A DNA stretch of 64,000 nt from Kingdonia uniflora (Eukaryota; Streptophyta; Magnoliopsida; Ranunculales; Circaeasteraceae): assembly GCA_014058105.1 (NCBI GenBank), contig JACGCM010001272.1, positions 1,240,001 to 1,304,000 of the forward strand, read 5' to 3'. Both the position numbers and the translations under genes were made by a program. The notes under the pieces are model-generated. The model was given only the letters and a program-made list of their open reading frames with translations, did no database searches and was not told the DNA's origin. Positions 35,641 to 47,832 of this stretch are shown here, piece after piece (positions within the stretch are counted from its first letter, which is position 1; the number at the start of each line of letters is the position of its first letter).

Positions 35641-35872
35641 CAGTAGAACCCCAATAAATTAATGTGATAAATTAATAATCACGATTAAATAATATATTTT
35701 CCCAGTCTGGACTTGGGTTAATTAACTAAATTAATAAATCCATTTAATTTAAAATTTAATACATAAACTAAAACTCCTTAAAGGTTTCTATATGTCCCAC
35801 TTACCGCATAAATTAATAATTTGTTAATACTAAATACATATCACATGGACGAGGAGGCCTTAAAATATGAGT
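35641..35872. mobile_element. Emigrant/pogo-like DNA element, left part
   Basis: CAGTAGAACCCCAATAAATTAAT follows a TA dinucleotide. The matching right end is at 62182-62551 beyond E3, reading AGTAAAACCACTATAAAT on the minus strand. Termini of the form CAGTAAAACCTCTATAAATT with TA duplication are those of the Emigrant/Lemi1 pogo-type family (from memory). Confidence 0.6.
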
Positions 35873-36427
35873 TGTAATGGCCTAATTTTGTAGATTGAAA
35901 TTAAATCGTACAGCAAATGTACTTGCGACAAGAATTAGTATAATTTAAGAAATGACAGGTGATTTGGCATAGAAAAACCTTTGAATAGGTAAAAACAATA
36001 ACCTCGAGTTGAGGATTTAGTAACTGCAACTTTTATTGCTTTCGGCTGATATCTTATTATAAATGATCTCTGAGCTAGAAATACTTTATCTTAAAAGATA
36101 AAGAATTCTTGTAGTCTTAGAATATAGAAATTCTACTCTTTATCTCCTTTGGAACTTTTCCTTTATATATACCTTACTTGCAGTTCATTATCATGTAGAA
36201 ATGTGTTCTCCTAATATTAAGGTAAGTGGTAGTTGAATGTGTAACTGCTAGTTCGTGGGAGACAGGTGTCTTTGGCTTGTTTATATTTGTTGTAGTACCC
36301 GATTCACGTTCTTTATCAGTTCGTAATCTTGGTGTCAATTCCGATTGTACATGCCACGTGTATAATGCGTGAGTTTGATATTTGAGGTAGTTTGAGTTTG
36401 GACTAGGTCGAGGGATAGGTCCCTACA
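35873..36427 (-). repeat. E3 3' LTR
   Basis: On the minus strand it runs TGTAGGGACCTATCCC to AGGCCATTACA. 555 bp, preceded in element orientation by GAGGAGGCAAT as the purine tract. Confidence 0.88.
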
Positions 36428-36827
36428 ATTGCCTCCTCGCAACTGAAGGCACAGGTGGCTATAGTTGGGAAAATTTATGGAATATTTATGTTGGAATTCG
36501 GAAAGTTATACTATTGATATTGACTGGCTGGGGACTTGGTCTTTCTTTTATGGAAGACTATAATCTGCCATTTATTGTCTTGGAAAGGATTGATGTACTT
36601 GGCGATTGGGCTTCCCAGTAAAGGTTATTCTTTTAATGATGATAGCTTTGAGAATCCATCTCTTCATTGAATGCGGGTATGGTATAAATAGTAACTATAC
36701 GGTATCATCTATCATATCTGTGAAAGTACTCTATTTCAGTGATTATCTCTTTGTGTACTCTATCTTGAGAATAGTGATTATCAGGCATCAGGTATATAAA
36801 GCGATGATTCTTATTAAATTGTAGAAG

Positions 36828-37085
36828 TTGCAGCTGCGATACTTTGGCAGCCAAACTCTGGAGATGCCCATTCCCATACCGGTGCAACCAATATACTATA
36901 GGATGACAGAAGAGGAAGCGGCTGAAGCTGAGGATGACTACTACCAAATGTGGCAGTTCCATTATGTGATTCTGTCAGGAAAATATAGCACTGGGTATGC
37001 TTTCATTTGCTTGCGGAGGATAAGGTTGAGGAGGCAGATGTGGAAGCCAGTGTACATACCAGGAAGTACTGTCGGTATCTTGTGA
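36828..37085 (+). pseudogene. E3 antisense ORF A
   Basis: Reads LQLRYFGSQTLEMPIPIPVQ, then YYRMTEEEAAEAEDDYYQMW and QFHYVILSG. Compare KLRYFAEQS-stop-EMPTPILIP in E2 and [20 protein letters not shown] in E4. After SGK the homologous frame shifts by one (to AEDKVEEADVEASVHTRKYC), so a small indel is present. The start homologous to MVKTR/MEKTR is not clear here. Function unknown. Confidence 0.55.
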
Positions 37086-38013
37086 GGGATTGGATTCTAA
37101 AGTAGAATTATTTCTTTTCTCTGCCAACTGGATATGGTGGGGGTTACGGAGGAAAAGATGTTGGTGGTGAAGATGGGAGACGGAGATTAGAAATTTTCTT
37201 TCGCTCAATCACCATTTTTGTCTCGTAGGAGTGTTTAATACAGAAGTTGGTTCAGGCTCTTTTACAGTCATCTTCCAATTTTTTCTTGCAGAAGAGTTTC
37301 ATTTATGTGGTGCTTGTACCTCTAAACAAAAAACTATTATGTAATGCAACCTGTAGATCGATCTGTAAGAAAGCTCTGAAAAATTATTCTTTGTAAAGTA
37401 TTCTGTAAGTAATTGTTGAGCTAATGAAAAATATATTTGTGTAGAAATTTTGTGTTGATAGATCAAATTAGAAATGAGTATGGAAAATTGAACTAAAAAT
37501 ACATGGCATACTAAAATGTAATGATCTATTTTTTAGAAAGCAAACTAAAAATGACTATGATAATTTGAACTTTGGCTAGTTCAAGTGTTGCGTGATAGAA
37601 AGTTGATAAAAATAACATAAAGGAGATTTTTAGGTCGAGCAAAAAAAGTTATAATACACTTCATACAACGTATTAGTCGACCTGTTGGGAATGTATATTT
37701 GAAGATGTCAAAAGGTACATATATCGAACTGAAAGAAAGCTATCAACTCGAGCGGTGTAGGAAATATGGATGTATGTAAAACAGGGGAGAGATTATGGAA
37801 ATGAGTTTGAAAATGATATGGTCAAAATGTAATGAGGTTACTATGGAAAGATGAAATCAAATAAATGTTTTAGCATAATCTTAGGGTTGGCAGTTATGGA
37901 TAAGTGGAGGAAATATAGATTCCATATACAGAATGGGGGGGATTTAATGTTATCGTAATTTGTGTTTATAAATAATGCTTGAAATGTAATTTAGGTATAA
38001 GGAAGAAATAAAA

Positions 38014-38367
38014 ATGGTGAGGACTCATTCTCAAAGAGTTCGTCATGCGTCAGAGGGGCGCTTAACAATAAAATTTATAAAAGTTCGTGAGAATATTTTT
38101 GGGCAGTTATGGTATGATACCGATTTTCCTGAATCTTATATATAGTTTGAAGGGCTGACTGCGAGGGCGAAGGAGAACGAGATTGGTCGCCACGTGTATT
38201 CTAGCATATTTTATGAATTGGTGTTGGAGCCTAAAGCTCGAAAAGCTACAGTAAAGGAAATTACTTTGGAGAAAATAACAGAGAAAGATGAGGGGATTGC
38301 TCGGTGTGAACTGATTAAGTGTGGCTTTCTAGGGAACCTTGGATATTTTATGTGTGACTATGTATGA
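38014..38367 (+). pseudogene. E3 antisense ORF B (one in-frame stop)
   Basis: 118 codons including the stop, exactly the length of the intact E2 copy, with no indels. Starts MVRTHSQRVRHASEGRLTIK; internal IFGQLWYDTDFPE; a TAG in place of one codon before FEGLTARAKE; ends CGFLGNLGYFMCDYV. The equal length despite strong sequence divergence suggests that the protein was under selection in the ancestors. Confidence 0.6.
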
Positions 38368-38825
38368 GGGAGCAACCTATGTTAGATCAAATAACTGTAT
38401 TTTGAATGTAGGGAGAATATTTCTTCTGAAAATGTTACTTTTTTTGTTGTGAATGTTGTTTGAAACTTTTGAGTAAAAATTTAAATTTTGAAATGAAATA
38501 ACATTAAAAATGATGTAAATAATTCTATAAGTAGGAAAAGTAGGAGTAGAGAAAGCAGATCATCTATATTTTTTGTCTTTTGTGTGAGAAAAAGTTTGAT
38601 TGCGTGTAAGTAGAGAGTCATCATGAGTGTAGGAAGGTCTGAGAGAGATTTGGGTAAGAGATAGAAAAATATATTTAAATATAGGACGTGAGATAATGAT
38701 AGAGAGGTGTTTTCACCCAAAAGGTATGAAATATCTAACATTAATTGTGAAAGGGATGCCTCGGTTACAAAACCAAGGGCGGCTTGTGTGAGCCCCTATA
38801 ACTGTCAGCAGTTAGAGAGAGAAAG

Positions 38826-38833
38826 TATAAAAG
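38826..38833 (+). promoter_or_regulatory. Antisense TATA box in E3
   Basis: TATAAAAG, 74 bases before the ATG at 38900. Upstream GGGATGCCTCGGTTACAAAA...TATAACTGTCAG is conserved with the E1 antisense promoter. Confidence 0.6.
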
Positions 38834-40188
38834 ATCATTCATTCTTCATCATTCAAACATTTGTTAAACGTAGAGAAACAAAAAACTAGAGAGAGAGAAA
38901 TGAAATTAAGTTGCAAAGATTCTAAAGAGAGGTTGAACGAAAGCAAATATCGTAGCCGCAGGGAAAATGTTGTTGTGGGAGAGCAAAGTCTTTTGTTACA
39001 CAGTGTCGTAGTGAGAAGGGAATTGTGTGTTGTTCCAGACTCTTACTTAGATGTTGAAGGTTAGTGGTTGTAATTGTCTGTACTAATTTGTGATTTGTGA
39101 TAATCGTTTGATGTTTGTTGTGGAGAATAACATATTTGTGGGTTTTTAAAATTTGAAAAGTTTGTTATTTTTAGTAAACCTTTAAAAAAATGTGCATGAA
39201 AAAATAGCTATGTATGTGTATGATATATGTATTTGCATGATATATGCATGTATATGGTATATGTATGTGTAAAAATAGAGGCAAAATATAATAGTATAGA
39301 AAATGGATTGAATACTTAGACCTGTATGTAGTTGAGGCGTGAGAAGGCTCTGTTATAGAAATAAGCCTAATCCTCAAGCCTATACTCAATATAGAGACTT
39401 TGACCTCTGGTTGTGTGATTGAAGTAGTATCTGATGAATATGAAAATGTAGATTTTGTGGGTGGCGACTTGAGAATGGAGATCCCTGACGTTGTAGAGGT
39501 AGATTCAGAGGGGAAGGGCATAGTATAATTTCTAGATTTCCCTGGTAATCTCATATCATACCCTACAAAGTCTGATGTATTTAACGAATTCTGCAAAATT
39601 AAAGGTAGTTTAGGTGGTGAATAAGGTAATGTTAACACGCTGGGAGGTCATTTAGGGGATGTACTGCATAAAATGGGAAAGAATATTTTCTCTTGTTGCC
39701 TGACTCAGAACAGGAGAAAGCTGATAGGGAAGTAAACGAGTCGATTTCTTTTGAGTATTTTAATGGGGGTATTGAAAGTGATCTGGATCAGGGATTTTTA
39801 TGTTATCTGTCTCAGTTAGAATTTAGACTGATATTACCTCTGAGTAATCTTTTTAAAAGTATTTTGAATACCATATAGGCTTGTCCTGCCCAACTGAATG
39901 GGAATATGTGGGAAGTGATAAATGTTTGTGACTTCCTGAATAGATTGCGGGCTAAAAATGAAGTGGAGAAGAGAATAACTCCTGTAGATGTTTTGCAGTA
40001 TTATACTGTGAAATATTATATAGCGACTGGAGGTGCGTACTTCTCTTCTAGTTCGTCTCGGCCTCAGTTTTTTTACTTGAATTTAGCAGGGCAAGTGTGG
40101 AATGATAATCTGATATGGGTGAAAGGTGATTGTCTCTAGAGAAAGGACGAGGAACCCATAGACCTTATATATAAAACTCTGAAGAAAA

Positions 40189-40270
40189 GTAAGTAATAGC
40201 TTGTTATATCTAACTGTTGTAGTTGTAGTAACGTTCTGTCTGTTTAACAATGTGTTGTGTTATTTTGGAG
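40189..40270 (+). other. Conserved intron of the E3 antisense gene
   Basis: Donor GAAGAAAA|GTAAGTAATAG, acceptor TGTTATTTTGGAG|GTCCCC; 82 bp. Position and both splice sites correspond to the 81-bp intron in E1. Confidence 0.75.
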
Positions 40271-41300
40271 GTCCCCGATCTCAAGTGGCAAGAAAAGAAT
40301 CGTTAATAGATACTGTAGCTTGAGAAGGTGTTCAGCTCGAGATTGTTTTGGAAGAGCTCGATATAAGCAAGTTCAAAAGAGCTAACAGTAGGTCAGAGAA
40401 AGGGCAGAAGTCTCAAGCAAAGAGACAAATGATAGAAACTGGAGCTAGATAAAAAGTAGTAGCGGACGGTGAATAACGTTTAGTACTAACGAAGGCTACT
40501 CCAATGTCTCTGAAGGCAGGTGTTGGGGGTGCTACGTTGAGCAAGCTAACTCAAAGGCGTCCAAAAAAGAAGGCTGTAATGGGTAGCTCGACCTTGGTGA
40601 CCACGGAGAATGGAGAGGTCGAGATAAGTACGAAAAAGAGGAAGTTGGACGCTTCTGTTGTAGGGAGCAAGGCGAAGGAGGTAGAGAGTGGTCCTGCTGT
40701 GGAGGACAAGCTGCTAATCATGAAACATAGACTGAGGGAGGTAGTTCGAGAAGGTATTGAAGAGCCGAACGCTTCTGCATAGTTGGAGTTAAGTAGGGAA
40801 AGTTTTTATTCTTCGTGGTACTTGAATTTTGTGTTTGTTTTTTAGCTAAAATGTGTACTGTTTCTGTTGTAGACTGCTAGAATGTTGAAGGGCATCTATC
40901 ACGGGCTCGAGAATGGAAGGGCAGAGCTTGAGAGAGGGAAAGTTGAGCTCAAGAAGTGGGTGGCCCAACTCGAGGTAAATTTAGACTTGGAAAGGGAGCG
41001 CTTGGTCTCTGCGAAGGACTCGCATTGTGTGATGATGCTCGAACTCGTTGAGGAGGCGAAGAAGAACATCGAAGAAGTTACAGCTATTCGTAATAGCCTT
41101 GAGTAGAAGCTCCTCGAAGTGGGATACTCTGTGGCTGACATCGAAGCTATCATTACGGGGCGTTATGTCGAAGAGGCCAAAGCTGAAGAGGAGCTATATG
41201 TTGATGTCGGTTCTCTCCAAGGTATTATGACTGGGTTAGATGCGGTTTCCTCTAGAACTGATATAGAGAATCGCGGGGGAGATGAGGACAAGATAGAGTA

Positions 41301-41849
41301 AAAACTTATTGGAGTTTATTTGTTTTGTTTGATTGTGTGAGTTGAAAACTGTGATTCTATGGTACATACTTTGAGGATAAATTTGGATTAGTCTAAGAGA
41401 TGTTTGTAAATATTGATTTGTTAAAACTTAAAGGTATGTGCCTTAGAATTGAGGAATTTGAGAAAGAGGTCGCTAAGGAGATAAATGCCTCAGTAACTCT
41501 GTTGACTTCGTAAACGGAGCTACAGGTTAGAAAAGAGCTCTAAATATTTGACTTGTACGCTTTGCTACTCTAGAGCTACAACATAAAGTTAGAAAACAAA
41601 TATAGATCATAATGAACAATAATAATAAAGTATGTTCAGACTATTTCAGAGTTTTAGAAAATTAGAACATAGAAAATGTATACCTTGAAATAGGATGTAG
41701 ATGTTATTGCCATTAGTGTGAGATAACTTTGCAACTTGTGGGCTAAGTATAATCCCAGCTTGTTGGCATGTTAGAAACATAAATCTATTAGAAATTTGTA
41801 AAGCTAACTATAGTTTGTATTGATGTTATCTGTGAAGTATTATTGAATC
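41301..41849 (+). other. Non-coding stretch within the E3 antisense gene
   Basis: Lies between two coiled-coil exons and ends with an acceptor-like TGATGATGCAG at 41857-41867. Contains fragments reading FEKEVAKEINASVTLLT that match a similar short block in E2 (about 21385-21430), so it may hold one more small exon. Confidence 0.45.
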
Positions 41850-43244
41850 GAGCTTGATGATGCAGGTCGAGTTAGAGACTGCCCACTTGAGCGAACAAAA
41901 GACGCTTCAATACAATCATCAATTTAGAGCTGAATTTGATAGGATGAACGAAGCATATGAAGAGAGGAAAGATCAGTATGTCAAAGTTCAGATCCAGTTT
42001 GCTGAGGTGAAGAAAGTTGTGAATGAGCTGACCCAATAGATCGAAAGTAAAGATACCGAAAGGAAAACTGGAGGAAGAGCTCATGAGTGCATAAAATGAA
42101 TTAGCGAAGCTAAGTAGTATGATAGATTTGTTGATAGTGAAAGGTAAAAAAGTAGACACCGCTCAATACCGTATCAGGTCGTTAGAGGCAGCAGAAAATG
42201 AATTATAGGAAAATGTGGCCAGTTTAAAGGGTCAATGGCCAAGAAGGACAATAAACTTGTGAAGGCGCGAGATGATTTAGTTAATTCTAAATGTGTGGTC
42301 GAGCAGTTGAGTGAGGCCATGCTTGCTAAAGATATTGAACTTCGGATGGCCCAAAAATAGTGTGACGAACTAAATGAGTAGGTTGCAAGGTTGAAGGCGG
42401 ACTTGGCTAGTTCGCGTGGCAAAAAGGCCAAGGTTGCACAGCGATCAAAGAAGAAAAAGAATAACACCGAGGTCGCAACAGCCAAGGGTGATATGGCTAC
42501 GACATCAGCTCAAATTAAAGAGTTGGAGGCAGATTTAGTTCGTGTTCGAGCTGCCTTAAGGAAAGCAAATGAATGAACTAGAGAGGGTGGTGATACGTTA
42601 GAGGTTACCCTTTGCAGAGAGCAAGATTTAAAGGACACGATCAAGAGAAATAATGAGCTGCTGAATAAATCTCGCACTGGGGGAGGTGATGTAAATGAGT
42701 TGGAGTTGGTGACACTTCGTGGTGAAGTGGAGGAGCTAAAAAAGATGAATTGTGCTAAGCTAGATAAAGCATGGGAGTTAATATCGCAGCAGACTGAGGC
42801 GATAGCACGTTTGGGGAAACGCAGAAAGCAGATAGGCACCCTACATGTAAATTTGCGAAAGCGTCATCATAGAGTAAAAGAGCAATTTGTTGAGTTAGTC
42901 ATATCGGACCGAGAGAGGATTTACCCAGAAGATGTATACTTGAGGGAGCTAATGGCTATCATCGCCTATTTTGTGGAAGAAGTATAGAGGCTTGAGCTCG
43001 AAAGGAATACCTTAGATGATTGTATGGTACTCAGAGGCTGTATCTATAATACTGATATAGATCGAGGAAATTGCATGAATGCCATAGAAATGGAGCTAGG
43101 TTCCCAACCTACTAAACTAGTAGAGCAAGGAAGGGATGTTGTAACTGTTCAAGCTCCAGAGTTTATGGCTGTACAAACTTCTTCATAGAGGAAAGCGCAG
43201 CTGACCTCCTAAAAGCAAAAACCTATAAAAGTGACCTGTAGTTT

Positions 43245-43520
43245 TTGTATTTGCAGACATGTAGATAGATAAAAGCTAGTTTTACCTTTGATTTATCTTG
43301 TGTCTTATAGATAGTAGAGATCATTAATTGAAAACTAGTATTACCTTTGTTTAAATCGTTGATATATGTGTAGATTGATTGATTGAAAGCTAGTATTACC
43401 TTTTCTTTAATCTATGTATAGATGGGTCGATTGAAAGCTAGTACGACCTTTGCTTTAATATGTATAGATGGTTGATTAAAAGATAGTATGACCTTTGCTT
43501 TAATCTCTGGGATTTAGTAG
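43245..43520 (+). repeat. E3 tandem repeat, about 50-60-bp unit, five copies
   Basis: GATTGAAAGCTAGTATTACCTT.GCTTTAAT with a variable TAGATAGAT tract recurs about five times. Read on the minus strand (element orientation) the core is AAGGTAATACTAGCTTT, the same core as in the 157-bp repeats of E2, at the same place between integrase and antisense gene. Confidence 0.75.
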
Positions 43521-43649
43521 ATTTTACATGTAGTAGAGAGTAATGTGGAAAAAAAACTTAGAAGTTTTCATTTAGTAGAAAAGAATGTACACTGTTGGAG
43601 GTTGAAATCTCACTTCTGGAATGTAAAGACCGAGAATATAGTAACCTAT

Positions 43650-44080
43650 ATTGGGGAAAAAAGGATTCTGTGATAATATTGTTTTAATCATCTAGTGGTT
43701 CAAGGATTTGGAATTCGGGCGCCTTTCTCTATCATGAGGTAGTATGATCCAAAGCCTGTGCGGCCAATGATGAGGAAATGACCTTCCCAATTTTCGGCGA
43801 GCTTCCCAACATTTACTTCTTTTTTGCTTTTTTGGATTTCACTGAGGACGACATCATCAATTTGGAACTCACAGCTTTAGACTCTTCTATTGTACGAGTT
43901 GGCCAGCATATGATGATATTGACCTAGGTTGGCAATAGCTCAGGCTTGGGTTTCATTAATCTAGTTCATATTATAGGCCAACTCGAACATATTTTCTTCG
44001 TTTGTTAGCTCGTGATCTTTGACAAGATGGTGGTATTCTGTTAAGATGATGGCTTCGATGCCGAGAGCCAGGAGGAAGGG
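43650..44080 (-). pseudogene. E3 integrase, C-terminal part
   Basis: Minus-strand frame FLLALGIEAIILTEYHHLVK, HELTNEENMFELAYNMN, QYHHMLANSYNRR and KLAENWEGHFLIIGRTGFGS. This is the end of integrase, cut from its core by E4 immediately after TTRSTT..SPF. Confidence 0.78.
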
Positions 44081-44593
44081 TGTAGTAATATATTCCCCAG
44101 ATTCGACAAGGATAAGCCAACAAAGCATAGTCGAAGACAGCCATACATAATCGAAGGCCTACATTCGAGAAGGCAATACATTATATTCAAAGATAACTCA
44201 ACATTCTAGAATAATCCATATGTCCTCGACCTATCAAAAGTAGTCATTGTGCCTGGTCAAGAAAGAGTTGTTAGAGATCCGTGAAGTTCGCCCTCTCCCC
44301 TCAGAATAGGAGACTGTTTCTTTTTTGTAAAATTGCTTGAATCTACTTTAAATACAGGCAGATAATAGATTATTCGAGACCAACCAATTATAACCTCTTA
44401 ACCCTACTATCACTCCAAAACTCTGTAATAACTAGTAATATACTTGATTTTACATCAAAATCCTCCTCGAGGTCATGGTTTTTCTCAGCTTTTACTGAGT
44501 TTTCTACGTAAAATCTTGTTCATCTCGTCTTACTGCAGTCTCTTTAAAAATAAGTATTGGCGAATAATTCCTCCCGAAAAACCCGCTACTACA
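44081..44593 (+). repeat. E4 5' LTR
   Basis: Aligns with 53337-53864; over the first 240 bases roughly one base in nine differs by eye, mostly transitions. The TATA region TACTTTAAATACAGG corresponds to TACTATAAATACAGG in the 3' copy. Confidence 0.88.
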
Positions 44594-44655
44594 ATTGGCG
44601 CCGTCTGTGGGAAAACCATACTTTTTTCTACCATTTCTGATCTAAGCACCATCCG

Positions 44656-46040
44656 ATGACAAACATGAACTTGAGAAGCCATTCCAGTACCGTAAGAGAT
44701 TAGGAAATACTAGGAGCTATTGATCAACATGGTGCAGTAGTTGAGCTTCAAAAATAAATGGTCGTAAAAAAAACCCAAAGACTAGAAGATCAGCGTGTCC
44801 ACGCTCAAGCTCTTCAAACAGAGAGAGATGAACGAAGAAAGCGCTGGATTAGCAAAGTCAAATACATCATAAAGAGATGGAGAGACTATGGAGGACACAA
44901 GATCAACTTACTGCCCGCCAGACGTCACCTCCACTCGCTCAGAGTGAACATCGGTCAAGAGTGGTTCAACGTGATAATCAGCCAAGAGAGAATGAAGCAT
45001 CTAAATGAAGCATCTCAATATTTTGGTTTAACTTCTTCAGCCTTAACAACCCAAGGAAGTCGATGCACACGTCATTAAACCCCTCCGCCAGAGAGAAGGC
45101 CTGTCAGGGATCAATTGGGACCAGAAGGGCAGGGCAATTTTGTTCTTCAGATTACAGCCTTACCTTTTCCCGCAAAATAGTTCGTCACCTTAGACGACCT
45201 CAACAATAGAATCCAGGCCATTAACTCTGACATCCCAGACCAAAGATCTGTGCTTGATATAATGGAAACAAACCCCATCTCTCCATATCTAAAAAATGTG
45301 CCCATCCCAAAAAATTTCCATATGCCCAAATTTATTCAATATGCAGGCCTAACTAAACCGCTTACACATGTTTGATATTTCAAAGCAGCGGTTGGGCTAT
45401 ATTCCTAACTTGACCATATGCTATGTAGGCTATTTAACATGAGCCTAAAAGAAGAACCACTCTGATGGTTCTACACTATCCAATAAGCCTCCATCACTAC
45501 TTTCAGCCAGTTGCAACATCTTTTTGAATCCAATTACGCTCATACTAGAGAGCGAGAAATCACTGCTGATTCCTAGTTTTACTTCGAACAAGGCACGAAA
45601 GAAACCTTAGCAAACTTTTATAAACGTTTCCTACAGGAAACACGGAAGATTGGGAATTTAGACCCTAAAATCGTAGTTCTGGCATTCACCTCCGCCCTGC
45701 ACATTAACTCAAAAGTTCGAGAAGATCTTACTCTGCACAGGCCATGTACAGTCACAGAAATGATTGATGTAGTTAATAACTACATCGAACTGGAGTGATT
45801 GAAGAAAGATAAGATGAAGAGCTCATTTGTCATCCATTCTCGAGAAACATCTTCGATCATATCCCAACGAGAAGTCACTACTAAAGCGCCTTAGCAACGC
45901 GACCGAAACATTGATAACAATAGAAGAAGGGATAGCAAACCCGACAGACCTGTCCAAGTTCTATCGCCAATGATAACAACCCTCTCCGCTATCTTGCCGA
46001 CGATAAAGGGAAATGACTGTTATCGCGTGCTATAAGAAAT
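44656..46040 (+). pseudogene. E4 gag (degenerate)
   Basis: ATG at 44656 gives MTNMNLRSHSSTVRD then a stop. The same frame continues with a charged helical region (44758-45078), then NFHMPKFIQYAGLTKPLTHV and VGLYS-stop-LDHMLCRLFNMSL. KETLANFYKRFLQETRKIGN follows, and HNVHSHETDSCYSL as the zinc-knuckle-like box at about 46075-46115. Numerous stops. Confidence 0.75.
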
Positions 46041-46872
46041 TACTTATCTTCCCAAATGACCCTTATGTCGGTATCATAATGTGCATAGTCACGAAACTGA
46101 TAGTTGTTACTCCCTCATACGAATCTTTCATCGTATCCTATTAGCTGGAAGACTCCACATTTATGTCGTCGACATCCAAAAGTTTCTCGGGGATCAAGTA
46201 AAAGACAAAGAAGTCAAGCAAAATCAGGTCCAGGGACAAGCTCGCCACTTGTATATGATCAAGATTGAAAAGGGGAAGAAAAGAAAGCAAGATGATCGCA
46301 TTACGTCTCGCTACAAAATGACCTCCTTAGACAAATCAGCAAAACTTCTTCCAAGCACAAGCAAGTCAAAACGTCCTTACCAAATAACTTTTGAAAACTG
46401 TGACACCAGCCATGTTAAATGCCCTCATGATGACCCTCACGTTATTATGCTCAAAGTTGGACAGGACTGCCTACATACATTTTTCATCGATACTGGAAGC
46501 GCCACAGATGTATTGTTCAAAAGAGCAATTAAAGTCCTAGGCCTTACAGATTCGGTAAAAGCTTTGACAACAGCAATCACGGGCTTTAATGGTTTAAAAG
46601 AATCAACCACAAGAGATATCACTCTGCCAGTTCAGGTAGGTTCAGAAACTGCGTTTGTCAAATTTCTTTTCATTAATGCAGAGTTCAAATATTTAAGAAT
46701 TTTGGGACGCAGCTGGTTACATTCTATTAAAGCAGTGCCATCAACTTATCATCTAGCACTATGTTTTCCGACAGATCACAGGGTCTATGAAATCAAAGGC
46801 AACCAAGCAGTAGCACGAATGTGCAAAAATACCATAACCAACCCTCATACAATTAAACTTCTCAAAGCATAG
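46041..46872 (+). pseudogene. E4 gag tail and aspartic protease, 263-codon open stretch
   Basis: Open from 46081 to 46872. After the HETDSC box and a Lys-rich linker, the protease active site FFIDTGSATDVLFK lies at about 46479-46520, followed by ITGFNGLKES and RILGRSWLHSIKAVPSTYHL. The catalytic Asp and DTGSA are intact. This is the longest uninterrupted sense frame in any of the four elements. A stop at the end separates it from RT, whereas an autonomous element would read through. Confidence 0.8.
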
Positions 46873-47832
46873 CAACTACAGCACGATGAACCACCCACAT
46901 TTGAGTAACATGATACCGAGATGGCCGAATCTATTGACCTCGATGGCCCAGGATGCACAACCTTCATCGGCCTCAAATTATCAATCGACGAAAAAGAGAC
47001 CATGATATAGTTACTTAATAAAAACATCAACATCTTTGCCTAGACTTTCCAAGAAATGTCTGGCATCAACCCTTCAATCGCTTACCACCGACTCAACCTC
47101 CTTCCAGACAGTAAAGCTGTCATTTAAAAATGATGGAATCTAGCTCCCTGACTCCGAGATGCAGTCAACAAAGAAATTAATAAACTCCTTCATGTAAGAT
47201 TTATTCGGGAAGCTAAATATCCAAAGCGAGTTTCTAATATCGTCGTTGTACCAAAGAAAAATGGCAAAATCAGGGTGTGTGTTGACTTCACAGAACCCAA
47301 TAAGTTTACACCCAAAGACAATTTTCCGTTACAATTAATTCTTCAACTTCTCGACTCAGTCACAGGGCAAGAACTTCTTTCTATGATGAATGCCGCCCCT
47401 GGATACAATCGAGTTCCCCTTACCGAAGAAGGTCAGGAAAAAATAACCTTCATAACCGAAAGAGGTCTCTACTGTTATACAGTAATGTCTTTTGGGTTAA
47501 AAAATGCTGGAACTACTTACCAACGACTTGTAACCCAAATGTTCAAAGATCACCTCGGCAAAATCATGGAAGTTTATATCAATGATATGATCTGTAAAAT
47601 CCTAAAAAGAGAAGACCATCCAAACAACCTCCAAGCTATCTTCAATATCTTTCGCAAGTACCAGATAAAACTCAACCCAGAGAAATATCAATTCGGCGTC
47701 GCATCTGGAAAATTCCTGGGACATCTAGTTAGCAAAAGAGAGATAGAAATCGATCCAGCTCAAATCAAAGCACTCATGGCAATGCTATCTCCTCGAATGA
47801 AAAAGATGTTCAAAAATTTGCTGGCAAGATAG
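46873..47832 (+). pseudogene. E4 reverse transcriptase with both catalytic motifs altered
   Basis: NINIFA-stop-TFQEMSGINP and REAKYPKRVSNIVVVPKKNG lead to the open stretch 47275-47832: VCVDFTEPNKFTPKDNFPL, motif A MMNAAPGYNRV (Asn codon 47389-47391), ITERGLYCYTVMSFGLKNAG and motif C VYINDMI (Asn codon 47581-47583). The same two Asp-to-Asn replacements occur in E2. Confidence 0.85.

Larger units (their letters stand above)
38900..43190 (+). pseudogene. E3 antisense spliced gene (aORF)
   Basis: Exon 1 (38900-39059) is open, MKLSCKDSKERLNES to LCVVPDSYLDVE, with donor GAAG|GTTAGT. A second exon begins at about 39332 and carries DFPGNLISYPTKSDVFNEFC, then LDQGFLCYLSQLEFRLILPL, AQLNGNMWEVINV and DVLQYYTVKYY. 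An 82-bp intron (40189-40270) joins YKTLKKS to ESLIDTVA, then MSLKAG and TKKRKLD. Another acceptor is at 40871-40872. The coiled-coil tail runs over 40873-41300 and 41850-43190 (VGYSVADIEAIITGRYVEE). Scattered stops are present. Overall a protein of perhaps 1000 residues with an N-terminal globular domain, a basic nuclear-type signal and a long coiled coil. Confidence 0.72.

Noticed and set aside
39171..39638. 155-codon minus-strand ORF
   Set aside because: Overlaps the antisense gene second exon of E3 (plus) and ends in simple TATGTATG sequence.
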